This document shows, piece after piece, positions 18,282 to 27,582 of a stretch of 64,000 nt of DNA. Positions within the stretch are counted from its first letter, which is position 1; every line of letters begins with the position of its first letter. Source of the stretch: an uncultured Bacteroidales bacterium. GTDB lineage: Bacteria > Bacteroidota > Bacteroidia > Bacteroidales > Muribaculaceae. The position numbers and the translations under genes are program-made. The notes beneath the pieces are model-generated. The model was not told the origin of the DNA. It was given only the letters and a program-made list of their open reading frames with translations, and searched no databases. The DNA lies in the NCBI GenBank assembly GCA_902796035.1, contig CADBNR010000004.1:1-64000 (forward strand), given 5' to 3'.

Positions 18282-19430
18282 TCAGTTCCAGCCTGTTTCG
18301 ACCACACTGATGTCGTTGCTACGGTTCGCTCCCGGATGGAGAGACTGTGGCGACGACTTCTTTTTTGCATCGGCCTCTGATGAAGGCAATGTGCCCTGCG
18401 AGCGTACGGTGATGGTATAATGGTAGCTGATACCGCTCTGCCAGCGCAGGTGACCCGTATTTTTGTTCTGCAACGGAAAGAAGATATATGCATATTTCGA
18501 TCCCGAGAATGGAAGAAGCTGATATGGCGTGTCTTTGTTGGGCCATATCAATGTTCCGTCGGCCGTGTTCGTGAACTGGCACAGCACCCGGATCGCCGAG
18601 CCTGTGATGTTTCCGTCGTGAGTCTCCATCTTGTCAAAAATGATGGGTACATAGAAGAAATTGTTTTTGTTATGCAGTGAAACGGGAGTTGATGTCAGAG
18701 GCACTTCCATTCCGTCGTCGGCCTGGAAATAGGGAATCTGTATGCTTTTCTGTTCAAGTGCCCAGTCGGTCCAGCAATTGTCCAATGCCCCGCGCCCGGC
18801 CTCCGGAGCCGTAGTGGTCTTGGGGAATTGGAAATCGCCACCCCGGCTCATCCGGTACATTGTAATTTCCTTTACTATTACGGAAGTATATGGGATGTCG
18901 GCGGCAATGTCCACAGCCACGCGGGCCATGCAGTGGCCGAAGTTGAGACGCAGCTTGCCGTCGCCCTTCATGGCGTTCCGTCTTACGGAGATGCAGTAGT
19001 CCCGGCTCGCGTCAGGGGTTTCCCGACCATTCTCGTTTTTATACATCACAAGTTTGACCGACGAAGGGTAGTCCCAGGCGTTGACCGTTATATCCACGTC
19101 GGTAGGAGTGACAGCCTCGAAGTTCAACGGCACGCCAGGCCATTTGATCAGGTGGGGATAAGTCCACGAATTTCGGCCGGTACGGGTCACAAGCACATTG
19201 TTCATCACGATGTGACGTCCTCCCGTCGCCTCGTATGCACAGACACGGAACTCGGATATGTTGCGCGTGGTGATCACGCCTGTGGAGTCGCTTCCCGATG
19301 TCTCGGCCGCGGGATTTATGTCGAAAGCGACAGGCTCGCCGTCAGGTATCTCAGGGGAGTCCTGTTGTCCGGAACCGCATCCCGGAAGCAAGACCGACAA
19401 TAATGGCAATATGGCTCGACATAATTTCAT
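18282..19430 (-). CDS. Fimbrillin-family (Mfa-like) lipoprotein
   Basis: This 382-residue secreted protein has a lipoprotein signal peptide (lipobox LLPGC, C18). Motifs shared with the neighbour at 19555-20592 and with fimbrillin/Mfa-like proteins include FRVCAYEA, the block LRLNFGHCMARVAVD, GGDFQFPKT and a late ISYHYTITV strand. These are building or accessory subunits of Bacteroidales surface fibres, or related surface lipoproteins. The C-terminal about 35 residues are Ser/Lys/Pro rich and look disordered. It lies 124 bp downstream of the second fimbrillin gene in the same direction. Whether it forms a true fimbria is not shown. Confidence 0.75.
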   Translation of the reverse strand: MKLCRAILPLLSVLLPGCGSGQQDSPEIPDGEPVAFDINPAAETSGSDSTGVITTRNISEFRVCAYEATGGRHIVMNNVLVTRTGRNSWTYPHLIKWPGVPLNFEAVTPTDVDITVNAWDYPSSVKLVMYKNENGRETPDASRDYCISVRRNAMKGDGKLRLNFGHCMARVAVDIAADIPYTSVIVKEITMYRMSRGGDFQFPKTTTAPEAGRGALDNCWTDWALEQKSIQIPYFQADDGMEVPLTSTPVSLHNKNNFFYVPIIFDKMETHDGNITGSAIRVLCQFTNTADGTLIWPNKDTPYQLLPFSGSKYAYIFFPLQNKNTGHLRWQSGISYHYTITVRSQGTLPSSEADAKKKSSPQSLHPGANRSNDISVVETGWN

Positions 19431-19494
19431 GACGCCCCTCTTTTTTTATCAATCGGTTGCCTTCCCGGCATCACTGCACGGGAAGGCAGATTCT

Positions 19495-19522
19495 TTATCA
19501 ATTATCAATTATCAATTATCAA
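19495..19522. repeat. 7-bp repeat TTATCAA x4
   Basis: Four exact copies of TTATCAA run in tandem in the gap between the two fimbrillin genes, followed by further CAATTGG and AAATCAG words to 19553. Repeats of this wording (AATTGATAATTGAT on the other strand) are common between genes in Bacteroidales. I see no promoter here. Confidence 0.8.
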
Positions 19523-19554
19523 TTGGTAATTGTAAATCAGCAATTGGAAATCAG

Positions 19555-20592
19555 TTAATTGTTTCCTACGGATTCATCGGAATTACCGTATTCATCCACT
19601 GTCACGTTCTGGTCGAACTGAATCCATCCTTGGTTGTTGGGCTGGCCGATGCTTACTGTAAAGACGTATCGGTAGCCCGGTTTGAATTTGCCGTCCTTCG
19701 TGTTGATGGGCACATAGATGTCTGAGGCGGCTCCGGTCAGAGGCCATGTCTGCAGTTTCGATGCCTCGTCATAGATAGTGCCGTGTACACGCAGGTACAT
19801 GCCGTTGGTGTTGGATTCCGAAGCCATGGATATGTCCTGCGGAATCACGAACTGGTTGTTGTCCGACATGAGCTGAACGGGAGTCTTGCCGATGAAGTCG
19901 GAGGGTGTGGAGTTCAAGGTCATGTTTCCTTTGTCTTTAGCCGACCATTTACCTACGGATACCTCGATATCGGAATCGGTGGTCGAGGTACGCGGGAATT
20001 TGAAGTCACCCGTATTGCAGATGTTGACCAACTCGATATTGTCTGCCTTGAACACTATGGCCTGGCCCTCCTTGCTCTTGAACAGGAAGTCCACACGTGC
20101 CAATGCGTGACGGAAGTTGATCTTGACCTGCGATGAGGTTGCATCGGTCAGGCCCATATTCACGCCATACAGCAGGTCGGTCTGGAATGTGTTCTTGAAG
20201 TTGGGGATATCAGGCTTGGAGGAATCCATGCCGATATTGTCGGCCGCAGCCGGATCCGTTACAATGGCCGGGCTGATGGAATAGAAGTTCATGGTCTTGC
20301 CGACAGGCCAGAACTGCATCGGGCTGTAACCCCAGACACCGTCGTTCTTCACTACTTCCACACCGTTCATGTAGGGAGTGTCATACCCCTCGACAAAACC
20401 GTATACGCGGAATGTGTTGATGGAACCCGTAGTCGTTACTGCGTCATTCAGCGAACGGTAGGCCGACTGCGGAACTGCTGCCGTGAAGGTGATGGCTTTG
20501 TCCGAGCTTACAGGCTCGTCTTTCGAGTCGTGGGAACAGGAGGCCATTATCGCGACCAGTCCAAGTCCCAGCATTAAGTAATGTGCTTTCAT
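19555..20592 (-). CDS. Fimbrillin-family (Mfa-like) lipoprotein
   Basis: This 345-residue lipoprotein (lipobox IMASC, C19) has the Mfa-like/fimbrillin pattern: AITFTAAVPQ at the mature N-terminus, INTFRVYGFVEG, the conserved INFRHALARVDF block, GDFKFPRTST, and a C-terminal GYRYVFTVSIG strand that could serve as a donor strand. In fimbrillins the mature chain is released by Arg-gingipain-type cleavage; R46 in the SAYRSL stretch is a possible site. It is the upstream gene of the pair and probably drives the downstream one. The gene upstream on the other strand is a beta-barrel receptor. Confidence 0.8.
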   Translation of the reverse strand: MKAHYLMLGLGLVAIMASCSHDSKDEPVSSDKAITFTAAVPQSAYRSLNDAVTTTGSINTFRVYGFVEGYDTPYMNGVEVVKNDGVWGYSPMQFWPVGKTMNFYSISPAIVTDPAAADNIGMDSSKPDIPNFKNTFQTDLLYGVNMGLTDATSSQVKINFRHALARVDFLFKSKEGQAIVFKADNIELVNICNTGDFKFPRTSTTDSDIEVSVGKWSAKDKGNMTLNSTPSDFIGKTPVQLMSDNNQFVIPQDISMASESNTNGMYLRVHGTIYDEASKLQTWPLTGAASDIYVPINTKDGKFKPGYRYVFTVSIGQPNNQGWIQFDQNVTVDEYGNSDESVGNN

Positions 20593-20744
20593 ATTCTGGT
20601 AATTGAAATTTATTTCCTTTTCACATTACAACAACCCAGAGTTAAGAAACGTTTGCAATCTCAAATGTTAACATTTTTTATTATTGCCCGTTTATAAACC
20701 TTTTATTCAATATCGGCGTCTGAATTATTGATTCAGGCAAGATT

Positions 20745-23597
20745 ATGAAAAGGTCAATAATATCAATTACATTATGTTGTTTCTGCGCCACTGTCATGTA
20801 CGGCGCGGTGATAACAGGAACCGTCAAAGATGAAGGAGGAGAGCCGTTGGCCGGTGCATCGATATCATTATCGGTCGGCAACGACAGTATTCCCATGGAA
20901 GGTGCGACAGCCGATGTAGACGGTAATTTTCAAATCAAATCGGTGAAACCGGGACTTTATTCCCTGAAAGTGTCGATGGTGGGAATGGATCCGGTGTACA
21001 GGACACTGAAACTTGAAGATGCGGACGGCCAATATGATGCCGGAGAAATCAAGCTGACTGAGGCGTCTGTCACGCTGAAGGAAGCGGTCGTAACGGCTAC
21101 GAAGGCAGCGGTTGTTGCCAAGCAGGACACTCTGGAGTTCAACGCCGGCTCATACCGAACCATGCAGAACGCCACCGTCGAGGACCTGCTGAAGAAACTT
21201 CCCGGAGTGGAAGTGGGGAGCGACGGCAAGATCACGTCGAACGGCAAGAGCGTGACCAAGGTGCTGGTGGACGGCAAGGAGTTTTTCGGCGAGGACACCA
21301 AAATGGCTACCAAGAACCTTCCCTCGGAACTCGTGGACAAGGTGCAGGTCGTGGACCGTAAAAGCGATTTCTCGCGACTCACCGGCGTTGACGACGGCGA
21401 GGAGGAGACCGTTATAAACCTTACTGTCAGGAAGTCTATGAAAAACGGCTGGTTCGGTACAGTGGAGGGTGGCTATGGCACCGACCATAGATATATGGGC
21501 AGCTTCAATATCTCCACATTCACCGACAACAACCAGATATCCATCGTGGGTGGCGCCAACAACATAAACGACCTCGGTTTCATGGACGGAGGGCGTGGAC
21601 GTTTCCGTAGCTTCGGCCCGCAGGGAGGCATCACCGATTCGCAGCGGTTCGGAATCAACTTCAACTTAGGCAAGACCGAGAAGTTCCGCATCGGCGGCAA
21701 CGTGTTCTACAGCCATTCCGACAGCAAAGTCGATTCCCGCACCGAGACGCAATATCTGTTCCCAGACTCCATCAGCACCAAGTCGCAAGGCTCGAAGTCG
21801 CGCGACCGTGGCCACAACGTCAACGCCAACTTTCGCATGGAGTGGAAGATAGACGATTACAACACGATCGACTTCAGGCCCAATTTCTCGTTCAATTTCC
21901 GTAACGCCGAGTTGACCGACACCTCCACACTGAGGGCCGGCGACGTGCTGAAAAGCCTGGTGAACCGCAACAACAACATCAAGTTCAACAAGGGAACGAG
22001 CTGGAACGCTTCGGGCGACCTGATATATAACCATAAGTTCAAGTCGCATCAGGGCCGCTCGTTCAGCCTGCGTGCCCAGTATAATTTCTCGGATACCCGC
22101 CAGCGCACCACATCGTGGAACGACATACTGTACTATATGGAAAACGAGGAGTCCGAGACGCTGTATCAGTTTATCCGCGACCATGAATGGAGCAACAACG
22201 TGACCGGGACCGCCACTTGGACCGAACCTCTCGGTGACGTGGCCAAAGGCAACTTCCTGCAGGCCGAATACCGCATACAGATGCGTTTCAACAATTCCGA
22301 CAAATCAACATACGACATAGGACTGCCCGACGATCCGGATAGTTTTATCCCCGAGGCATTGGGCGGAGTTCCGGCCGACGGCGTGTTCAATCCGGAAGTC
22401 TCCAACAGTTTCCGCAACCGGTTCATCAACCATCAGTTGAAATTAGGGTACAAGAAGGTGAACAAGAAGCTGAATCTCGAGATCGGTCTGGCCGTAAGTC
22501 CCTCAAGCAGCAAGAGCACCGACCTGATAAATTCGGAGCGGAACATCCCGCAGCGCACCGTATGGAACTTCGCGCCATACGCGCGGTTGCGCCTTAAGTT
22601 CTCGAAGACCGAGTCGATGATGCTGCGTTACAACGCGCGCACCTCGCAACCTTCCATGTCGCAGTTGCAACCTGTGGCGGAAGTGTCCAACCCGCTGAAC
22701 ATAACCATCGGTAATCCGGATCTGAAGCCTACGTTCACCCAGTCGCTCAATTTCCATTACAACAACTATAACCAGGATGCCCAGCGGACGCTGATGTGCA
22801 TGCTTCATGCTCAGTACGCCACCAACGTAATCGTGGCCAACACCACCACTGATCCCGCCACCGGCGCGCGAACCACCCGTTATGCCAACGCCAACGGCAA
22901 CATGAACCTGTTCACCGGATGTATGATAAACCAGCCGTTCACCAACCGCCACTGGCGCTATTCGGTCAATATGATGGCGCGTTATGCATCGAACGCCGGC
23001 TATATCAACGGGAATTTCAACCGCACCGGCAATCTCAACCTGACTCCGCGCCTTGGCGTGACCTACAGCTGCGATGTGTTCCAGATGTCGGTGAATCCCA
23101 CCTATTCGTTTGGAATGACCACCAACACCCTGAAGCAGCAGAAGAACCAGTACACGCACACTTACGGCTTCAACGCCGACGCTCAGCTGACGCTGCCGTT
23201 CGGACTTTCCCTGTCCACCGATCTGAGCTTCGACCGTTCCACCGGTTATACGGCCGGATTCGACAACGATTCTTGGCTGTGGAACGCACAGGCATCATAC
23301 AGCATACTGAAAGACAAGAGCCTGACTTTCACTGTCCGTGCCTACGACTTGCTGGGTATGAAGAAAAACGTGAGCCGCAGCATCAGTGCCAACCAGATTG
23401 TCGACTCCCGCTACAACGACCTGACGCGTTACGTGATGTTCAGCGTGTCGTACACGTTCAATACGATGAAGAACAAGAAGCGGGCACAGGAAATGCCCGC
23501 CGGTTTCGACGGGCATCCCGGCCCCCCGGCAGGTCCGAGGCCCGGCGGACGCGGAGGCGCCCCCATGGGCCCGCCTCCCGGTGGAAGACCATTCTAA
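20745..23597 (+). CDS. TonB-dependent-receptor-like outer membrane beta-barrel protein
   Basis: This 950-residue protein has a signal peptide (to about 21) and a CarboxypepD-regulatory-like domain (about 22-110: ITGTVKDEGGEPLAGASISL). A plug-like region follows (about 115-230: DTLEFNAGSY, VEDLLKKLPGVEVGSDGKI, VLVDGKEFFGED), then a long outer-membrane beta-barrel of the OMP_b-brl_3 type. It is not a SusC, since there is no SusD partner and no SusC motif. The C-terminus ends in a Gly/Pro-rich tail of about 35 residues (GPPAGPRPGG and similar), unusual after a final barrel strand. The substrate is unknown; metal chelates, peptides or oligosaccharides are possible. The stop codon overlaps that of the convergent CotH gene. 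Confidence 0.82.
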   Translation: MKRSIISITLCCFCATVMYGAVITGTVKDEGGEPLAGASISLSVGNDSIPMEGATADVDGNFQIKSVKPGLYSLKVSMVGMDPVYRTLKLEDADGQYDAGEIKLTEASVTLKEAVVTATKAAVVAKQDTLEFNAGSYRTMQNATVEDLLKKLPGVEVGSDGKITSNGKSVTKVLVDGKEFFGEDTKMATKNLPSELVDKVQVVDRKSDFSRLTGVDDGEEETVINLTVRKSMKNGWFGTVEGGYGTDHRYMGSFNISTFTDNNQISIVGGANNINDLGFMDGGRGRFRSFGPQGGITDSQRFGINFNLGKTEKFRIGGNVFYSHSDSKVDSRTETQYLFPDSISTKSQGSKSRDRGHNVNANFRMEWKIDDYNTIDFRPNFSFNFRNAELTDTSTLRAGDVLKSLVNRNNNIKFNKGTSWNASGDLIYNHKFKSHQGRSFSLRAQYNFSDTRQRTTSWNDILYYMENEESETLYQFIRDHEWSNNVTGTATWTEPLGDVAKGNFLQAEYRIQMRFNNSDKSTYDIGLPDDPDSFIPEALGGVPADGVFNPEVSNSFRNRFINHQLKLGYKKVNKKLNLEIGLAVSPSSSKSTDLINSERNIPQRTVWNFAPYARLRLKFSKTESMMLRYNARTSQPSMSQLQPVAEVSNPLNITIGNPDLKPTFTQSLNFHYNNYNQDAQRTLMCMLHAQYATNVIVANTTTDPATGARTTRYANANGNMNLFTGCMINQPFTNRHWRYSVNMMARYASNAGYINGNFNRTGNLNLTPRLGVTYSCDVFQMSVNPTYSFGMTTNTLKQQKNQYTHTYGFNADAQLTLPFGLSLSTDLSFDRSTGYTAGFDNDSWLWNAQASYSILKDKSLTFTVRAYDLLGMKKNVSRSISANQIVDSRYNDLTRYVMFSVSYTFNTMKNKKRAQEMPAGFDGHPGPPAGPRPGGRGGAPMGPPPGGRPF

Positions 23598-25957
23598 CGT
23601 CTGATTATTTTCTTGGACTTGGTGCCCTGCTTCAGGATATATACTCCTGCCGGCAGGGCACCGGATTCGTTAAGACGGGCCCCTGATATCGAATATACCT
23701 CGTATGGAGCCGTCATGTCGAATTCGTCGGACGGCACCTCGTTGATACCGCTGCCTTCTCCCGTTACCGAAGATATTGTGACGGACGTGGCCGATGAGGG
23801 TATGGTATATTCTACAGACGCGCCTGAGAGTTCCACATCGGTTTGAGCCGCGCCCGAAGCATGGATGCGCCATTTTGTCACGACGCGATCCGGCTCGTCG
23901 GTTTCTCCTTTCAGCGTCAGTTTTCGTCCGGCGAAGAAACTGCCATCGAAGCTGCGGCCGCTCAGGGGAACATCGTTTACAGTTATCTTCAAGTTGTCCG
24001 AACGTTCCCGGTCTATTGTGACGGGCACCGCTTTGCCTAACTTCAGACGTTCGGCAAGGTGATTGTAGAAGAATGTGGTGCGGTTGTGCGCCCAGTTCTT
24101 GGCTTTGGTCACTTCCTCGTCATAATTGGGCCACCATTCGTTGAACAGCTTGCGATGGTGTTTGTATTCGGACCTTATCACAGCCGTCATCTCGTCCAGG
24201 TCCGATGCGAGTACCGTGCCGTTCAGGAAGTCGCCCATGTATACGGCGCAACGGTCTATGAACATATTCTTGAACCTGTCAATGTCCATGAGGCGCCGGA
24301 ACAGGCGCGTGTGCTCGTATTTGTTGGCCCAGTTGTTGTTCTGATCGAAATTGGGATCGTAAAGCCAGTCGAGATATTTGTAGTTGAATGGCCTGTCATA
24401 AAGCCCCATGCCGAAGTCGGTGTCCTTGACAATCCATCGCCAACGGCCTCCGTCGGCTATGGGACGCCACATCTCGATGTTGTTGCCGGGGAAGTCCACG
24501 TTGTTATGGAACGATTCCACAATCATCAGATTGCAGAACTCGCTGACATCCATCACGGCATCGAATTCCTCGTACGTATGTCCATGTGCTTCGTAAAATG
24601 CCTTGAACGCGTCGAGTTGGGATTGCTCCCCTTCTTTGAGTTCCCACCAGTTTTCAACTACGGTCACATCTTCCAGACCGTCGTAGAAAGTATAGACATA
24701 ATCTTCGTTCGATCGGGGACGAATGTTGAGTATGCCCTTGTATTCGCCGTTGATCATCACGATAGCCGGCTGCCAGGGCTGCCAGTCCAGATCGGCGCGG
24801 CGTCCCATGTTGCGCTGTATCAGTGCGTCGCGAAGATATAGATAATCGAAGTCGTTGCCCGCGTTGCGCAGCTCAATCGACTTCCATTCGGTCAGCTCCG
24901 GCGCGTCGTCCTTGAAGAATTCATGTACGAAGCGTTTGGTGCCGAACCGCTTGTTGGCATACATCACCAGTGATTTGAGCGCCGCACCTCGCGACGCTCC
25001 GCCTTTGACGCGGGTCTCGCAAAGCTGATTCACTACGCTTTCCTGTTCCGGTTGCCGGAATACCTCCATATTGACCGGACGTCGCCAGTCGTTGCGGGCG
25101 TTCTCGCCGTTGTTCTTCTCGTTGTATATGCCGAGGTTGTCGCTATAGAAATAATTTCTGTCCGTAACGAGCGACACGACGGGCAGTGTCATGTCGCGGC
25201 CAAGGAATATGTAGCTGTTGGTGACAGAACGCGGCGTGATGGCACCGTCCTTGAACAGCGCGGCGCGCACCGTCTTGGTATCGTCTATGGCCAGTGTCTT
25301 AGTGTAAAGCGTGGAATTGACAGTCGGCTCGGTGCCGTCGAGGGTGTAGCGGATCTGAGTGCCGGCTGGAGCGTCATCGGGCAGAGTCAGCTCAAGTGCG
25401 AACGAAGTCTTGGCCACGTGACCTGCTTTTGAGAATACCGGGTCGCCGAGTATCTCGTTTGAAGTCTTGCCGCAGTTGGACCGTCCAGGCGTTGGAGTCA
25501 GCTGGTATCCCCACGTGTCGGCGCCGTCGGTCTCGCGACCGTAGGCCACGTTGGGGGCGGGCATCTTCTTCATGCCGGTATATTGTTCTATGATTGTCCC
25601 GTTCTTCCACAGATAGAGTTCGCCGTCCTTGCCCGATTCGAGGCGGAATGATGCGTGAAGGTCCTTTTCCTCCTTGTCGCAGTATACCACTACATACTGT
25701 CCCGGGGAGACGGTTCGCGAAGGCAGCTTATAGGCTTTTTTCTCTTTGGGCGACACCGACAGAGCATAATCCGAAAGGTTCACGCTCTCGGAGCCTGCGT
25801 TATATAGTTCCACCCATGAGTCGGGAAATTCCTTGAGATCGTCCATGATGCAGTCGATGTTGCTCTGCATCAGCTCGTTGATGATCAGCTCGGCGTGTGC
25901 GGTAGCGCCTGTGACCGCGAGTCCGGCCATCAGCAGGCCGCAGTTGAGTCTTTTCAT
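23594..25957 (-). CDS. CotH-kinase-family surface protein with LTD and T9SS tail
   Basis: This 787-residue secreted protein has a signal peptide to about residue 20. It then shows a lamin-tail (LTD) fold (about 22-150: IINELMQSN, SWVELYNAG), a chitobiase-C-terminal-like domain (about 190-260: TQIRYTLDGTEPTVNS), and a CotH kinase domain (about 275-640; NGEYKGILNI and WIVKDTDFGMG are the likely nucleotide and metal region). An Ig-like segment and a T9SS type A sorting tail (YEVYSISGARL ... GVYILKQG) end the chain. CotH proteins are secreted atypical kinases; the substrate here is unknown. I start at MKRLNCGLL because it opens a signal peptide; the longer frame to 26083 crosses the divergent promoter. 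Confidence 0.87.
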   Translation of the reverse strand: MKRLNCGLLMAGLAVTGATAHAELIINELMQSNIDCIMDDLKEFPDSWVELYNAGSESVNLSDYALSVSPKEKKAYKLPSRTVSPGQYVVVYCDKEEKDLHASFRLESGKDGELYLWKNGTIIEQYTGMKKMPAPNVAYGRETDGADTWGYQLTPTPGRSNCGKTSNEILGDPVFSKAGHVAKTSFALELTLPDDAPAGTQIRYTLDGTEPTVNSTLYTKTLAIDDTKTVRAALFKDGAITPRSVTNSYIFLGRDMTLPVVSLVTDRNYFYSDNLGIYNEKNNGENARNDWRRPVNMEVFRQPEQESVVNQLCETRVKGGASRGAALKSLVMYANKRFGTKRFVHEFFKDDAPELTEWKSIELRNAGNDFDYLYLRDALIQRNMGRRADLDWQPWQPAIVMINGEYKGILNIRPRSNEDYVYTFYDGLEDVTVVENWWELKEGEQSQLDAFKAFYEAHGHTYEEFDAVMDVSEFCNLMIVESFHNNVDFPGNNIEMWRPIADGGRWRWIVKDTDFGMGLYDRPFNYKYLDWLYDPNFDQNNNWANKYEHTRLFRRLMDIDRFKNMFIDRCAVYMGDFLNGTVLASDLDEMTAVIRSEYKHHRKLFNEWWPNYDEEVTKAKNWAHNRTTFFYNHLAERLKLGKAVPVTIDRERSDNLKITVNDVPLSGRSFDGSFFAGRKLTLKGETDEPDRVVTKWRIHASGAAQTDVELSGASVEYTIPSSATSVTISSVTGEGSGINEVPSDEFDMTAPYEVYSISGARLNESGALPAGVYILKQGTKSKKIIRR

Positions 25958-26015
25958 TTCGTTATTGTCGTTGATAATATGACATCCTCGTGCGGGATGC
26001 CGTGTGGGATTGGGT

Positions 26016-26057
26016 ACAAAGATACATAAAAAATCGCAATTTTTTATGTATCTTTGT
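26016..26057. promoter_or_regulatory. Perfect palindromic divergent promoter
   Basis: Two 19-bp arms (ACAAAGATACATAAAAAAT and its complement) flank a 4-nt loop CGCA. Each arm carries TATCTTTG facing outward: 26049-26056 on plus and 26017-26024 on minus. Both match the -7 consensus TAnnTTTG. The boxes are about equally far from the two start codons (26113 and 25957). It therefore looks like a symmetric promoter for the CotH and acetylesterase genes. A cruciform or RNA hairpin role is also possible. Confidence 0.7.
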
Positions 26058-26112
26058 AAATTCGTTTGAGAAAACAACCACAAACACTTAATCTGAATAG
26101 AAAAACAGTGAT

Positions 26113-27540
26113 ATGAAACAGATTTCGATGATACTTGCCGCGCTGCTGTGCGGAATGCCGATGGTGGCCAAGGTTCAGCCGGGCTCGCCCATAAGCGACA
26201 ACATGGTTCTTCAGCAGAACACGAAGGCGCGTCTGTTCGGCAAAGCTAAGGCCGGCGCCAAAGTCACGGCCACGCCTAGCTGGAACAACAAGACCTACGA
26301 GACGAAAGCAGACAAAAACGGCAAATGGATTGTCGAGGTCGAGACTCCCAAGGGTGGCTATACACCTTACAGCATCGTGCTGAGCGACGGCGAGCCCCTG
26401 ACGCTGAACAACGTTCTTGTCGGTGAGGTATGGCTTGCTTCGGGGCAGTCGAATATGCAGATGCCCTTGCGCGGCTACTGGGGCTGTCCCATCAAGGGGG
26501 GTTACGAGGAAGTGGCCCACTCGGGCAACTGGAAGGACAAGATACGCTTCATGACTCTGCCGCTGGTCCAGAGCTACACGCCGATGGACACGGTGGCCGC
26601 GAGATGGACGGTACCGTCGCCCGCGACATCGCCCGATTACAGCGCGCTGGCATGGCATGCAGCCAAGCGCATGACCGATGTGCTTCAGGTGCCCATTGGC
26701 ATCGTGAGCGCGGCATACGGCGGCGCACGCGTAGAGAGCTGGACGCCCCGCGAGATTCTGGAAACTTATCCCGATGTGAGCCTCGATCCCAAAGACGTGG
26801 AACCGATGGAGCATTATATGCGTCCGCTGTTGGCATACAATGCCATGTTCATGCCTATCAAAGACTATACCTACAAGGGTATAATGTGGTATCAGGGCTG
26901 CAGCAACGTGGGCCACGACGACGTCTACGCTCAGCGTCTGGCCAATATGGTGAAGGACTGGCGCGAGAAAATCGGTCTGGGTGACATCCCCTTCTATCAG
27001 GTGGAACTTGCTCCCTACGCATTCGACTGGAGCATGAAGACGGCCGAGGGTCCGAAGCTGCGCAAGGCCCAGTGGGATGCCTGTGAGCTGATTTCCAACA
27101 GCGGGATAATCTGTACCAACGACGCCGCAGTGGAGCATGAACGTTTCAACGTGCATCCCTCAGACAAGAAGGTGGTGGGCGACCGCATGGCCGACCTGAT
27201 ACTGAACAGGACCTACGGCCAGACCATGTTCCCTTGCGTAAGCCCGAAGTATAAGAACCACACCGTGAAGGGTAACGAAGTCTGGGTTGACATAGAGCTT
27301 AAAAACGACATTATATCGCCCAATTGCGATATAAAGGGATTTGAGGTGGCCGGCGCCGACAAGGTTTTCCATCCCGCTGACCGTGTGCGTCAGGACGGCC
27401 AGAAGAATACATTGATAGTCTCGAGTTCGGAAGTGGCCGAGCCGGTGGCCGTGCGCTACTGCTGGAAGGATTTCCAGCTTGGAAACGTAGTGGGCGACAA
27501 CTACCTGCCTTTGGTGCCGTTCCGCACCGATAACTGGTGA
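26113..27540 (+). CDS. SGNH sialate-O-acetylesterase-like enzyme
   Basis: This 475-residue exported esterase has a signal peptide to about residue 19. It contains an N-terminal beta-sandwich (VQPGSPISDNMVLQQ) and an SGNH/SASA hydrolase core with S113 (WLASGQSNMQ), oxyanion residues in VSAAYGGARVESW and GIMWYQGCSNVG, and the C-terminal catalytic His in NVHPSDKKVVGDR. Enzymes of this kind remove O-acetyl groups from sialic acid or plant glycans, xyloglucan included. It lacks the jelly-roll insert of its relative at 39876-41495. Being next to an NSS transporter and CotH gives little help with substrate; the rest of the window favours plant glycan acetyl groups. Confidence 0.85.
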   Translation: MKQISMILAALLCGMPMVAKVQPGSPISDNMVLQQNTKARLFGKAKAGAKVTATPSWNNKTYETKADKNGKWIVEVETPKGGYTPYSIVLSDGEPLTLNNVLVGEVWLASGQSNMQMPLRGYWGCPIKGGYEEVAHSGNWKDKIRFMTLPLVQSYTPMDTVAARWTVPSPATSPDYSALAWHAAKRMTDVLQVPIGIVSAAYGGARVESWTPREILETYPDVSLDPKDVEPMEHYMRPLLAYNAMFMPIKDYTYKGIMWYQGCSNVGHDDVYAQRLANMVKDWREKIGLGDIPFYQVELAPYAFDWSMKTAEGPKLRKAQWDACELISNSGIICTNDAAVEHERFNVHPSDKKVVGDRMADLILNRTYGQTMFPCVSPKYKNHTVKGNEVWVDIELKNDIISPNCDIKGFEVAGADKVFHPADRVRQDGQKNTLIVSSSEVAEPVAVRYCWKDFQLGNVVGDNYLPLVPFRTDNW

Positions 27541-27582
27541 TCCATACCATCCAGGGGATGGGCCGGATCGTAAATTGAATAT

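Noticed and set aside
20745..23597. SusC-type receptor for the glycan locus
   Set aside because: There is no adjacent SusD, and the plug and barrel text fit the OMP_b-brl_3 class.
26044..27156. 370-codon minus-strand frame opposite the acetylesterase
   Set aside because: It is antisense to an intact SGNH enzyme, shows no recognisable domain and would begin in the palindromic promoter.
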